DNA of 64,000 nucleotides from Nocardioides furvisabuli (GTDB taxonomy: Bacteria > Actinomycetota > Actinomycetes > Propionibacteriales > Nocardioidaceae): NCBI RefSeq assembly GCF_021083185.1, contig NZ_JAIGQB010000005.1, positions 62,001-126,000 on the forward strand, written 5' to 3'. Each line of letters begins with the position of its first letter. Position 1 is the stretch's first letter. The notes under the pieces were generated by a model. It saw nothing but the letters and a program-made list of their open reading frames with translations, was not told the origin of the DNA and made no database searches. Position numbers and translations under genes: made by a program. Below, piece after piece: positions 46,415 through 54,389 of the stretch.

Positions 46415-47275
46415 TCAGACCCCGATCGGGTGCCAGACCGTCTTGGTCTCCATGAACCGGGTCATCCGGTCCAGGCCGGGCTCCAGGAGCCAGTCGGTGT
46501 CGGGGGCGGGACGGCGTACGCGCTTGAGGTTGTCGGCCGCGGCCACCTCGAGCTCGCTCGCCAGCGCGGCGTCCTCGACACCGGTCAGGTCGATGCCGTT
46601 GACGTCCATGTGCGAGGCCAGCCACGGGGCGATCTCGGACTGCGAGCCGGTGAGCACGTTGACCACGCCGCCCGGCAGGTCGCTGGTGGCCATGACCTCA
46701 CCGAGGGTGATCGCGGTCAGCGGGTTGTCCTGGCTGGCGATCACCACCACGGTGTTGCCGGTGACGATGAGCGGCGCCACGACGCTGACCAGGCCCAGGA
46801 GGGCGCCCCGGGGGGCGACCACGGCGATGACGCCGCTGGGCTCGGGGGTGGAGAGGTTGAAGAACGGCCCGGCCACCGGGTTGGCGTTGCCGACGACCTG
46901 GGTGATCTTGTCGGCCCACCCGGCGTACCAGACGAGGCGGTCGATCGCGGCGTCGACGTAGGTCTTGGCCTTGGCCGCGGAGACGCCCTCGGCCGCTCGC
47001 AGCTCGGCCTCGAACTGCTCGCGACGACCCTCGAGGACCTCGGCGATGCGGTAGACGATCTGCGCGCGGTTGTACGCCGTCTTCGTCGACCAGCCACCGA
47101 AGGCGGCGCGAGCGGCCACGACCGCGTCACGAGCGTCCTTGCGGGACGCCTGCGCGGCATTGGCGAGCAGGCGGCCCTTGGCGTCGTTGACGACGTAGGA
47201 GCGCCCGGACTCGGAGCGGGGGAACTGACCGCCGATGTAGAGCTTGTAGGTCTTGCGCACGTCGATGCGGGACAT
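46415..47275 (-). CDS. Catalytic-domain-deleted aldehyde dehydrogenase-like protein
   Basis: 286 residues; the ATG overlaps the stop of the full-length dehydrogenase by one base. It aligns by eye with the N-terminal coenzyme-binding half of aldehyde dehydrogenases (YKLYIGGQFPRSESGRSYVV, AQASRKDARDAVVAARAAFGGW, AIDRLVWYAGWADKI, LPGGVVNVLTG). The catalytic Glu and Cys region is absent. It then ends in MTRFMETKTVWHPIGV, resembling the C-terminal arm of the family. The open frame is intact and coupled to its partner, so this looks like a conserved shortened protein rather than decay. A structural or regulatory subunit role is inference. Confidence 0.8.
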   Translation of the reverse strand: MSRIDVRKTYKLYIGGQFPRSESGRSYVVNDAKGRLLANAAQASRKDARDAVVAARAAFGGWSTKTAYNRAQIVYRIAEVLEGRREQFEAELRAAEGVSAAKAKTYVDAAIDRLVWYAGWADKITQVVGNANPVAGPFFNLSTPEPSGVIAVVAPRGALLGLVSVVAPLIVTGNTVVVIASQDNPLTAITLGEVMATSDLPGGVVNVLTGSQSEIAPWLASHMDVNGIDLTGVEDAALASELEVAAADNLKRVRRPAPDTDWLLEPGLDRMTRFMETKTVWHPIGV

Positions 47276-48714
47276 CAGCTGTCCTCTCCCTTGAGGTAGG
47301 CCTCGAGCCCGTGGCGGCCGCCCTCGCGGCCGTAGCCGGACTCCTTGTAGCCGCCGAACGGTGAGGTCGGGTCGAACTTGTTGAACGTGTTGGCCCAGAC
47401 CACGCCCGCGCGGAGGCGGTTGGCCATCGACAGGATCCGCGAGCCCTTGTCGGTCCACACGCCGGCCGAGAGGCCGAAGGGGGTGTTGTTGGCCTTCTCG
47501 ATCGCCTCCGACGGCGTGCGGAAGGTCAGCACCGACAGGACCGGGCCGAAGATCTCCTCGCGGGCGATCCGGTGGGCCTGCGAGACGCCGGTGAACAACG
47601 TCGGGGGGAACCAGAAGCCCTTGGTCGGCAGGTCGCAGGCGACCTCCCAACGCTCGGCGCCCTCGGCATCGCCGACCTCGGACAGCTCCCGGATGCGCTT
47701 GAGCTGCTCCCCGGAGTTGATGGCTCCGACGTCGGTGTTCTTGTCGAGCGGGTCGCCCATCCGCAGCGTGGACATCCGGCGCTTGAGGCGCTCGAGCACC
47801 TCGTCGGCCACGGACTCCTGGACGAGCAGGCGCGAGCCGGCGCAGCACACGTGTCCCTGGTTGAAGAAGATGCCGTTGACGATGCCCTCGATCGCCTGGT
47901 CGAGCGGCGCGTCGTCGAAGACGATGTTGGCGGCCTTGCCGCCGAGCTCGAGGGTCACCTTCTTGTCGGTCCCGGCCACGGCGCGGGCGATGGCCTTGCC
48001 GACCTCGGTCGAGCCGGTGAAGGCCACCTTGTCGACGTCGGGGTGCGACACGATCGCGCGGCCGGTGTCGCCGGCGCCGGTGACGATGTTGACCACACCG
48101 GGCGGGAGGTCGGCCTGCTGGCAGATCTCCGCGAAGAGGAGTGCGGTCAGCGGGGTGGTCTCGGCCGGCTTGAGGACGACGGTGTTGCCGCAGGCCAGGG
48201 CCGGGGCGATCTTCCACGCCAGCATCAGCAGCGGGAAGTTCCACGGGATGACCTGTCCGGCCACGCCGAGCGGCGTCGAGCCGTAGCCGGAGTGCTCCAG
48301 CTTGTCGGCCCAGCCGGCGTAGTAGAAGAAGTGGGCCGCGACGACGGGGATGTCGACGTCGCGCGACTCCTTGATCGGCTTGCCGTTGTCGATCGACTCC
48401 AGGACGGCCAGCTCGCGGCCGCGCTCCTGGATGATCCGGGCGATCCGGTAGAGGTACTTGGCGCGCTCGGCGCCCGACATCCGCGACCAGACGCGGGTGT
48501 AGGCGCGGCGGGCGGCCTTCACGGCCTCGTCGACGTCGGCGTCGTCGGCCTCGGCGACCTCGGCGAGGACCTCCTCGGTCGCGGGGTTGACGGTCTTGAA
48601 CGCCTTGCCGTGGCCGTCGACGAACTCGCCGTTGATGAACAGGCCGTAGGACGGCTTGATGTCGACGACGGCGCGCGACTCGGGTGCGGGGGCGTACTCG
48701 AAGATGTTGCTCAT
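47275..48714 (-). CDS. Aldehyde dehydrogenase
   Basis: 479 residues, full length. It has VIPWNFPLLMLAWKIAPAL, the GSTEVG coenzyme turn (FTGSTEVGKAI), the catalytic Glu in TLELGGK (about 255) and the catalytic Cys290 in NQGHVCCAGSR. EEIFGPVLSV and SPFGGYKESGYGRE follow. Lying between deoC and the shortened paralogue, it probably oxidises the acetaldehyde released by DeoC to acetate; this substrate is inferred from context. Twelve bases separate it from deoC. Confidence 0.92.
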   Translation of the reverse strand: MSNIFEYAPAPESRAVVDIKPSYGLFINGEFVDGHGKAFKTVNPATEEVLAEVAEADDADVDEAVKAARRAYTRVWSRMSGAERAKYLYRIARIIQERGRELAVLESIDNGKPIKESRDVDIPVVAAHFFYYAGWADKLEHSGYGSTPLGVAGQVIPWNFPLLMLAWKIAPALACGNTVVLKPAETTPLTALLFAEICQQADLPPGVVNIVTGAGDTGRAIVSHPDVDKVAFTGSTEVGKAIARAVAGTDKKVTLELGGKAANIVFDDAPLDQAIEGIVNGIFFNQGHVCCAGSRLLVQESVADEVLERLKRRMSTLRMGDPLDKNTDVGAINSGEQLKRIRELSEVGDAEGAERWEVACDLPTKGFWFPPTLFTGVSQAHRIAREEIFGPVLSVLTFRTPSEAIEKANNTPFGLSAGVWTDKGSRILSMANRLRAGVVWANTFNKFDPTSPFGGYKESGYGREGGRHGLEAYLKGEDS

Positions 48715-48726
48715 GTGGCTCAGGCC

Positions 48727-49704
48727 TCAGTCCAGCGTGAAGTAGTCGGGACCGGAGTAGCGACCGGTCGTCATCTTGGTGCGCTGCATCAGCAGGTCGT
48801 TGAGCAGCGTGGACGCACCGAAACGGAACCAGTCGGGATCGAGCCAGTCGGGACCGGCGATCTCGTTGACCATCACGAGGTACTTGATGGCGTCCTTGGT
48901 GGTCTTGATGCCGCCGGCGGGCTTGACGCCGACCATCTGCCCGGTCTGCTCGCGGAAGTCGCGGACCGCCTCGAGCATGATCAGCGTGACCGGCAGCGTC
49001 GCCGCCGGCTGCACCTTGCCGGTGGAGGTCTTGATGAAGTGGCCTCCGGCCATCATCGCGAGCCAGCTGGCGCGACGGACGTTGTCGTAGGTCTGGAGCT
49101 CGCCGGTCTCGAAGATCACCTTGAGGTGCGCATCCCCGCAGGCCTCCTTGACCTGGGCGATCTCCTCGTAGACGTCGAGGTAGCGACCCGACAGGAACGC
49201 GCCACGGTCGATGACCATGTCGATCTCGTCGGCACCGGCCTCGACCGCGTCGCGGGTGTCGGCGAGCTTGATGTCCATCGCGGCGCGGCCGCTCGGGAAC
49301 GCGGTCGCGACGGCAGCGACGTTGACACCGCTGTCGCCGAGGGTCTGCTTGGCCGTGGCGACCATGTCGGGGTAGACGCAGACCGCGGCGGTGGCGGGGC
49401 AGGACGGGTCCGCCGGGTCGGGGCGCATCGCCTTGGAGGCGAGCGCGCGGACCTTGCCGTGGGTGTCCTGACCCTCGAGCGTGGTCAGGTCGACCATCCG
49501 GATGGCCAGGTCGATGGCGAAGGCCTTCGACGTGGTCTTGATGGACCGGGTGGCCAAGCCTGCGGCGCGGGCCTCGCACCCGACCTGGTCGACCCCGGGG
49601 AGGCCGTGGAGGAAGCGGCGGAGCGAGGACTCCGAGCGCACGACGTCGTCGAAGACGCCGGCGCTCGAGGCGGTGCTCGCCGTGGAGCTGGAAGTGGGTG
49701 TCAC
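48727..49704 (-). CDS. deoC: Deoxyribose-phosphate aldolase
   Basis: 325 residues from GTG 49704. It splits 2-deoxyribose 5-phosphate into acetaldehyde and glyceraldehyde 3-phosphate. The Schiff-base lysine is in HFIKTSTGK; VKPAGGIKTTKDA and VIFETGELQTYDNV match the class. It is longer than E. coli DeoC (259) owing to an N-terminal extension of about 60 residues, as in the larger DeoC branch. First gene of the operon with the two aldehyde dehydrogenase genes. Confidence 0.92.
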   Translation of the reverse strand: MTPTSSSTASTASSAGVFDDVVRSESSLRRFLHGLPGVDQVGCEARAAGLATRSIKTTSKAFAIDLAIRMVDLTTLEGQDTHGKVRALASKAMRPDPADPSCPATAAVCVYPDMVATAKQTLGDSGVNVAAVATAFPSGRAAMDIKLADTRDAVEAGADEIDMVIDRGAFLSGRYLDVYEEIAQVKEACGDAHLKVIFETGELQTYDNVRRASWLAMMAGGHFIKTSTGKVQPAATLPVTLIMLEAVRDFREQTGQMVGVKPAGGIKTTKDAIKYLVMVNEIAGPDWLDPDWFRFGASTLLNDLLMQRTKMTTGRYSGPDYFTLD

Positions 49705-49710
49705 CGACCC

Positions 49711-49716
49711 AGCATA
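49711..49716 (-). promoter_or_regulatory. Predicted -10 box, leaderless deoC start
   Basis: TATGCT on the minus strand ends six bases before the deoC GTG; no purine-rich ribosome site is present. Confidence 0.5.
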
Positions 49717-49782
49717 GAGTTGGCCGCGAGGACCCCGGCAATCCACGGAGGACCAAAGCCTGCCCAAAAAGACGAGGAGAAC

Positions 49783-50385
49783 ATGGCACCCCTGCAGGAT
49801 CACTCGGACGACGTCGTGGAGCGGTTCCACCCCACCAGCGGACAGGTGACCGGGTGGCTCGCGGTGGTGGGCTCCGCGGTCGTTGCGCTGGCCGGCCTGG
49901 CCTACCTCGACGACGGCTTCCCGCCCTGGGTCGTGGGGCTCGCGCTGCTGGTGGGGGTGCTGGCCTGGGCGGCGATGCTGCGGCCCGCGTTGTGGGCCAC
50001 CGGCGAGCACCTCGTCATGCGCAACCTGACGGAGACGGTCCACATCCGCCTCGCCGCCGTCGAGGAGATGGCGGTGCGCCAGGTGCTCGCCGTGCGCGCG
50101 GGTGATCGCCGATGGGTGTCCACCGTGGTGGGTCGCTCGTGGCGCAAGGCGGTCACGGCCCGGCCGTCCGCGTCGGGCGAGGCGCGTGAGGGCATGGCCT
50201 ACGCCGACTTCGTCGAGACCCGTCTGTACGACCTCGTCGACGAGGCCCGTCGGGCCGAGGGGGTCAGGGCGGGGTCGAAGGAGCAGCTGGCGCTGCCCGA
50301 CGCCGTACGCCGCACCCGGGACCCGCTGCCCGTCGCGCTGATCGCGGTGGCCGCGCTCGTGCTGGTCGTCAGCTTCTTCGTCTGA
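49783..50385 (+). CDS. PH-like domain membrane protein, function unknown
   Basis: 200 residues from ATG 49783 with GAGGAG upstream. Two membrane helices (about 23-43 and 48-67) precede a region LWATGEHLVMRNLTETVHIRLAAVEEM that looks like a bacterial PH-type domain, and a C-terminal hydrophobic helix (about 182-200) closes the protein. The role is unknown. Its last 17 bases overlap the convergent TetR gene. Confidence 0.65.
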   Translation: MAPLQDHSDDVVERFHPTSGQVTGWLAVVGSAVVALAGLAYLDDGFPPWVVGLALLVGVLAWAAMLRPALWATGEHLVMRNLTETVHIRLAAVEEMAVRQVLAVRAGDRRWVSTVVGRSWRKAVTARPSASGEAREGMAYADFVETRLYDLVDEARRAEGVRAGSKEQLALPDAVRRTRDPLPVALIAVAALVLVVSFFV

Positions 50386-51034
50386 CCTCGGCCTCGTGGG
50401 CCGCCTCGATCCCGTCGAGCACCAGCGCGAGGCCGTACTCGAACTCGTCGCCGTAGGCGTAGTCCTGGCCCGTGATCCGCTCCGCGACGAGCTCGCGCAT
50501 CCAGGGCCGGTCGGCGAGGGAGGCGGCGATCTCCTCGATGAAGTCGTCGGCCGTGCCGGGCTCGAACGGCAGGTTCACCTCGGTGAGCACGAAGCCGTAG
50601 GTGTAGGCGTCGAGCACCGAGAAGGCGTGGGCGGCGAGGGCCACCGTGAAGCCGTCGGTGCGCAGGCAGCCGAGCACCGCGTCGTGGTGGCTCAGGGTCG
50701 CCGGGCCGGCGGAGCGCCGGGACTCCACGAGTCCCAGGCCCCACGGGTGGGCCGCGAGGACGGAGCGGGCCGAGCGCGCCCGTGCCTCCATCTCGCTGCG
50801 CCACGGCACGCCGAGCGTCGGGGTCAGGATCTGCGCGAAGACCCAGTCGGCGAGCCCGTCGAGGAGCGCGTCCTTGTTGGCGACGTGGTGGTAGAGCGAC
50901 ATGGCCTCGACGCCGAGCTCGCGTCCGACGATGCGCATGCTCACCCCGGCGAGGCCGGTGGCGTCGGCGACGCGGCTGGCGGCGTCGATCACGCGTGCGG
51001 GGGTGAGCGGTGGTCTGGACACGAGGCTCCTCAT
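50369..51034 (-). CDS. TetR family transcriptional regulator
   Basis: 221 residues. The N-terminal helix-turn-helix covers about residues 12-57, with VSMRIVGRELGVEAMSLYHHVANKDALL. The C-terminal domain resembles the TetR_C class (DAYTYGFVLTEVNLPF). It is divergent from an oxidoreductase gene, and the 67-base gap contains two copies of the palindrome CTTACANGCGTAAG, the expected arrangement for a regulator that represses itself and its neighbour. The inducing ligand is unknown. Confidence 0.92.
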   Translation of the reverse strand: MRSLVSRPPLTPARVIDAASRVADATGLAGVSMRIVGRELGVEAMSLYHHVANKDALLDGLADWVFAQILTPTLGVPWRSEMEARARSARSVLAAHPWGLGLVESRRSAGPATLSHHDAVLGCLRTDGFTVALAAHAFSVLDAYTYGFVLTEVNLPFEPGTADDFIEEIAASLADRPWMRELVAERITGQDYAYGDEFEYGLALVLDGIEAAHEAEVRRRS

Positions 51035-51042
51035 TTGTAGGA

Positions 51043-51056
51043 CTTACATGCGTAAG
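51043..51056. promoter_or_regulatory. TetR operator copy 1
   Basis: CTTACATGCGTAAG: perfect CTTAC/GTAAG arms around four bases. It starts nine bases upstream of the TetR start codon. Confidence 0.75.
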
Positions 51057-51077
51057 GTTACTCTCTCGGGCATCAGA

Positions 51078-51091
51078 CTTACAGGCGTAAG
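51078..51091. promoter_or_regulatory. TetR operator copy 2
   Basis: CTTACAGGCGTAAG: the same arms as copy 1, with centres 35 bases apart. It ends ten bases before the oxidoreductase GTG and overlaps the start of its ribosome site, so binding would block that gene. Confidence 0.75.
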
Positions 51092-51101
51092 GGAGGCGGT
51101 C

Positions 51102-52043
51102 GTGAGAGCAGCAGTCGTGGAGCGGTACGGGCCGCCCGAGGTGGTGCAGGTGCAGGACGTGCCCGAGCCGCGCGCGGGGAAGGGCCAGGTCGTGGTGCGC
51201 GTCCGGGCGTCGACCGTCAACTCCGGTGACGCCCGCATCCGCGGCTGCCGCTTCCCTGCGGGCTTCGCCGTGCCCGGCCGCCTCGCGCTCGGTTGGAACG
51301 GCCCCCGGCGTCGCGTCCTCGGCGTCGTCTACTCCGGTGCCGTCGAGGCCGTCGGCCCGGGCGTCGAGGGCGTCGCGGTGGGCGACGAGGTCGTCGGGAT
51401 GACCGGCGCCGGCATGGGCGCGCACGCCGAGCTCGCCGCCGTGCGCGCCGACCGCCTCGTGCCGAAGCCGGCGTCGGTGTCCCATGCCGACGCCGCAGCC
51501 GTCATCTTCGGCGGCACCACTGCACGACACGTGCTGCAGGACGTGGCGACCCCCGGGAGCCGGGTGCTCGTCAACGGCGCGTCGGGCGCTGTCGGGTGCG
51601 CGGCCGTGCAGGTCGCGCACCTCGCCGGGGCTCGGGTCACCGCCGTCTGCAGCGAGCGCAACGCCGACCTGGTCCGCTCGCTCGGGGCCGCCGAGGTGGT
51701 CGACCACCGCCGGACGTCGGTGCACGACCTGCCCGCGGCGTACGACGTCGTGCTCGACGCGGTCGGCAACCTCGACCGTCGCTCGGGCCGCCGCCTGCTC
51801 ACGCCCGACGGCGTGCTCGTGCTCGCCGTGGCGAGCCTGCTCGACACCGTGCGGGCCCGCGGCGCCGTGCGTGCGGGGCCGTGGCCGGAGGACCCGGCCC
51901 ACTTCGCCTGGCTCCTCGACCGCCTCGCGGCCGGCGAGCTGCAACCGGTGGTCACGCAGACCGTGCCGCTCGCTGACATCGCCGAGGCGCACCGCATCGT
52001 CGACTCCGGCCGCAAGGTCGGCAACCTGGTCCTCACCCCCTAG
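51102..52043 (+). CDS. Zinc-less quinone-oxidoreductase-type dehydrogenase (MDR family)
   Basis: 313 residues from GTG 51102 (GGGAGG six bases upstream). The N-terminal GroES-like part starts VRAAVVERYGPPEVVQVQDVPEP; the NADPH-binding motif is NGASGAVGCAAVQVAHLAGA. The structural and catalytic zinc cysteines of alcohol dehydrogenases are absent, pointing to a quinone or enoyl reductase. Under likely control of the divergent TetR protein. Ends in an 11-base overlap with the convergent YidC gene. Confidence 0.88.
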   Translation: MRAAVVERYGPPEVVQVQDVPEPRAGKGQVVVRVRASTVNSGDARIRGCRFPAGFAVPGRLALGWNGPRRRVLGVVYSGAVEAVGPGVEGVAVGDEVVGMTGAGMGAHAELAAVRADRLVPKPASVSHADAAAVIFGGTTARHVLQDVATPGSRVLVNGASGAVGCAAVQVAHLAGARVTAVCSERNADLVRSLGAAEVVDHRRTSVHDLPAAYDVVLDAVGNLDRRSGRRLLTPDGVLVLAVASLLDTVRARGAVRAGPWPEDPAHFAWLLDRLAAGELQPVVTQTVPLADIAEAHRIVDSGRKVGNLVLTP

Positions 52044-52824
52044 CTGCGGCCGCCGCCGTCCCCGGGGTGGGGAACCAGCGGGCGATGACGACGGACTGGC
52101 CGAGCGTCCACGCCGAGTTGCAGACCCAGTAGGCCAGCAGCGTCACCGGCACGACACCGCCCGCGACCAGCAGTCCGAGTGCCGACAGCGCGGGCATCAG
52201 CTGCTGGACCGACAGGACCGCCTCGGGCATCCCCTCGGTGAGCGTGTTGCGGGCCACGACGTGGCGCTGGGTGACGTACGACAGCGCGGCAGCCGTGACG
52301 GCGAGCCCGGCGACGACGGCGAGGTGGGCCGGCCCACCCCCGAGGTAGCCGCTGCCGGCGAGCGTGACGCCGAGGATCGACGCAGCACCGAGGGACGACA
52401 CGAGCCCGGGGCCCATCGCGCCGACCGCGGTCCCGGAGGCGACGTCCGAGAGCAGGTGGTAGAGCGCCAGCCACACAGGGAGCTGCAGCAGCACCGGCAG
52501 GCAGCCGAGCCGGCTGACGCCGTGCTCGTCGGAGACCCGCCGCCGCTCCTCGAGGTGGCGGCGCAGGGCCTCGGCGTCGGGGCGGTCCCCGAGGCGGCCG
52601 GACAGCTCGCGCAGGTGGGGCCGCGCCCGCGCGCCGGCGTGCGCCTGGCGTACGCCGTGGACGACGACGGGGAGCAGGGCCAGGCGCAGGACGACGACGA
52701 CGGCGGCGACGCACAGCAGCCAGGTGGCGCCCGCCGTCGGGTCGGCGCCGAGGGTCGTGAGGGCGTCATGGGTGGCGGCGAGGACCGCGGCGAGGGCGTG
52801 CGAGATCGGTTCGAGCAGGGACAT
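52033..52824 (-). CDS. YidC/Oxa1-type membrane insertase paralogue
   Basis: 263 residues, with five to six membrane spans. The order is a first span (about 33-52), a hydrophilic hairpin (about 60-100, RELSGRLGDRPDAEALRRHLEE), then the conserved LGCLPVLLQLPVWLALYHLL region. This matches the YidC core without the large periplasmic domain. The housekeeping yidC normally lies beside rnpA and dnaA, so this is a second copy. A conserved hydrophilic-groove Arg may be that in VVLRLALLP. It follows a DUF6412 gene in the same direction. Confidence 0.82.
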   Translation of the reverse strand: MSLLEPISHALAAVLAATHDALTTLGADPTAGATWLLCVAAVVVVLRLALLPVVVHGVRQAHAGARARPHLRELSGRLGDRPDAEALRRHLEERRRVSDEHGVSRLGCLPVLLQLPVWLALYHLLSDVASGTAVGAMGPGLVSSLGAASILGVTLAGSGYLGGGPAHLAVVAGLAVTAAALSYVTQRHVVARNTLTEGMPEAVLSVQQLMPALSALGLLVAGGVVPVTLLAYWVCNSAWTLGQSVVIARWFPTPGTAAAAARG

Positions 52825-52876
52825 GAGGAGGCTCCTGGAGGTGGGACGGGTCGGACGGACGTCGCAGTGCGACGGG

Positions 52877-53188
52877 TCAGACGAGCCCGGGAGCGCGCGG
52901 GCGCTGAGGGTGGTGGATCACGTCGGTGGAGCGTCCGGCCAGGTGCACCAGCACCTCGCCGGCCCACCTGGTGGGCAGCATCAGCGCTCGCACGAGCGGC
53001 AGCACGACCACGCGGCGCGAGCCCAGGAGGGCCGTGGCCGCGGTGCTGAGCGCAGCAACCAGGAGCACCGACTCCGCAGAGGCCATCGGTGCCACCACCG
53101 ACGCCGCGAGCACCGTCGCGACGCCGACGAGGAGCAGCGTGAGGACGGACCGGACCCGCGCGAGGAGCTCGCCGACGGTCCGGGTCAT
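52877..53188 (-). CDS. DUF6412-like small membrane protein
   Basis: 103 residues with two hydrophobic helices (about 17-36 and 41-58) and a basic, proline-containing C-terminus (IHHPQRPRAPGLV). I place it in DUF6412 from its pairing with a yidC paralogue and its layout, with moderate certainty. It lies 52 bases ahead of the insertase and is probably co-transcribed, which makes a shared role in membrane protein insertion plausible. Confidence 0.55.
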   Translation of the reverse strand: MTRTVGELLARVRSVLTLLLVGVATVLAASVVAPMASAESVLLVAALSTAATALLGSRRVVVLPLVRALMLPTRWAGEVLVHLAGRSTDVIHHPQRPRAPGLV

Positions 53189-53195
53189 GACCGAC

Positions 53196-53201
53196 AGCGT
53201 A
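53196..53201 (-). promoter_or_regulatory. Predicted -10 box for the DUF6412-yidC pair
   Basis: TACGCT on the minus strand ends seven bases before the ATG at 53188. Confidence 0.4.
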
Positions 53202-53234
53202 CGCCCGGGGCGGCGCGGGGCGGGCCGGGCCAGG

Positions 53235-54389
53235 TCAGTGCAGCTCGTGGGCGCCGAGGTCGGCGCGGTCGGCGGACGGGCGGCGCACCAGGCGGGTGGG
53301 GTGGGCGTACTCCAGGAGCGGGCGCCAGCGGCGCGGGACGCGCACGCCCCGATCGACGGCGGGCGAGGAGGCGCGCAGGCGGTAGTCGTGCGCGGCGGCG
53401 TCGACGAAGCCGCGCGGACCCACGCGCCGGTTGGCGCGAGCGCTCACCGGTGGACGGCTGGTCAGCTCGCCCGCACCGAGCAGCAGGTTGTTGCGCAGGT
53501 GCGCGAGCGCCCCGTCGGCGAGCGCGACGAAGGTGCCCGAGGTGCGGCGGTTGACGAAGGTGTTGTGCACGACCCACAGGGTGCGGGAGGAGTGGGTGAG
53601 CCCCTCGGCGCCGTAGGACACGAGCGTGGAGTTCTCCGAGCGCGGGCCCTGGACGACGACGTTGCCGGCCACGAGGGTCCGTCCGCCGTTGGGCACGTCG
53701 ATGGAGTAGCTCGCGGTGGCCCCGGCGTCGTCGATGCGGTTGGCCACGATCGTGGTGCGCGCGGCGCGCGACTTGAGCTCGTGGCCGACGTCGGCGCCCC
53801 AGAGCCAGCTCCCGGTGACGGTCAGCGAGCGGACCGCGCCGACGTAGAGGTTGTGGGTGTAGCCGTCGCCGGCGCCGCTGCGGAAGAAGCGCGAGCGACG
53901 GATGACGATGTCGCTGTCGGGGTCGGCGCCGGTGAGGATGCCGTTCTGGTTGTCGTGGAACCAGCTGCGCGTGACGGTGAGGTCCGTGCCCTCCTGCCGG
54001 ATGCCGGCGCCGTTCTGGTCCGGCACGGCGGCGCCGCTGAACTCGATGCGGTCGATGCGCGTGCGGTCGCCGGCGACGACCCAGATGGCCTTGCCCTGGG
54101 CGCTGCGGCCGGCGGCGCGCAGGTGGGCGCGACCGCCCACCCCGCGCAGCGTGAGGTCGTCCTGGGTCCAGGTGGCCACGTCGCCGTCGTAGGTGCCGGC
54201 GTCGATGAGCACGGTGTCGCCGTCGCCTGCCACGGCTGCGGCCTGGCTGGGTGCGGTCAGCGCCCGGTCCGGCCCGACCCGCCACGTGCGCGGGACGTCG
54301 ACGGCGTACGCCGTCGGGGTCAGTGCCGCCGGGGCGGGCGCGAGGCCGAGGAGGCCGAGCGTGAGGGCGAGGGCCCCGGCCGTGCGCAT
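53235..54389 (-). CDS. Secreted right-handed beta-helix protein
   Basis: 384 residues. The start MRTAGALALTLGLLGLAPAP is a signal peptide. The body shows the repeating pattern of parallel beta-helix proteins: DTVLIDAGTYDG, RIEFSGAAV, TVTRSWFHDNQNGIL, VIRRSRFFRSGAG, IVANRIDDAG and HNTFVNRRTSG. Such folds are found in pectate lyases and polysaccharide-modifying enzymes, but I see no clear catalytic triplet. It ends SADRADLGAHELH. The ATG overlaps the pgm stop (TGATG), an unusual coupling between a cytoplasmic sugar enzyme and an exported protein. Confidence 0.82.
   Translation of the reverse strand: MRTAGALALTLGLLGLAPAPAALTPTAYAVDVPRTWRVGPDRALTAPSQAAAVAGDGDTVLIDAGTYDGDVATWTQDDLTLRGVGGRAHLRAAGRSAQGKAIWVVAGDRTRIDRIEFSGAAVPDQNGAGIRQEGTDLTVTRSWFHDNQNGILTGADPDSDIVIRRSRFFRSGAGDGYTHNLYVGAVRSLTVTGSWLWGADVGHELKSRAARTTIVANRIDDAGATASYSIDVPNGGRTLVAGNVVVQGPRSENSTLVSYGAEGLTHSSRTLWVVHNTFVNRRTSGTFVALADGALAHLRNNLLLGAGELTSRPPVSARANRRVGPRGFVDAAAHDYRLRASSPAVDRGVRVPRRWRPLLEYAHPTRLVRRPSADRADLGAHELH

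Noticed and set aside
44445..46625. Minus-strand open frame of 726 codons across the vWA gene
   Set aside because: The composition is that of an antisense shadow; the plus strand encodes a protein with a clear MIDAS motif and ribosome site.
46415..47275. Short aldehyde dehydrogenase as a decayed pseudogene
   Set aside because: The frame is intact, the C-terminal arm is retained, and the start is coupled to the upstream gene; this argues for a maintained protein.
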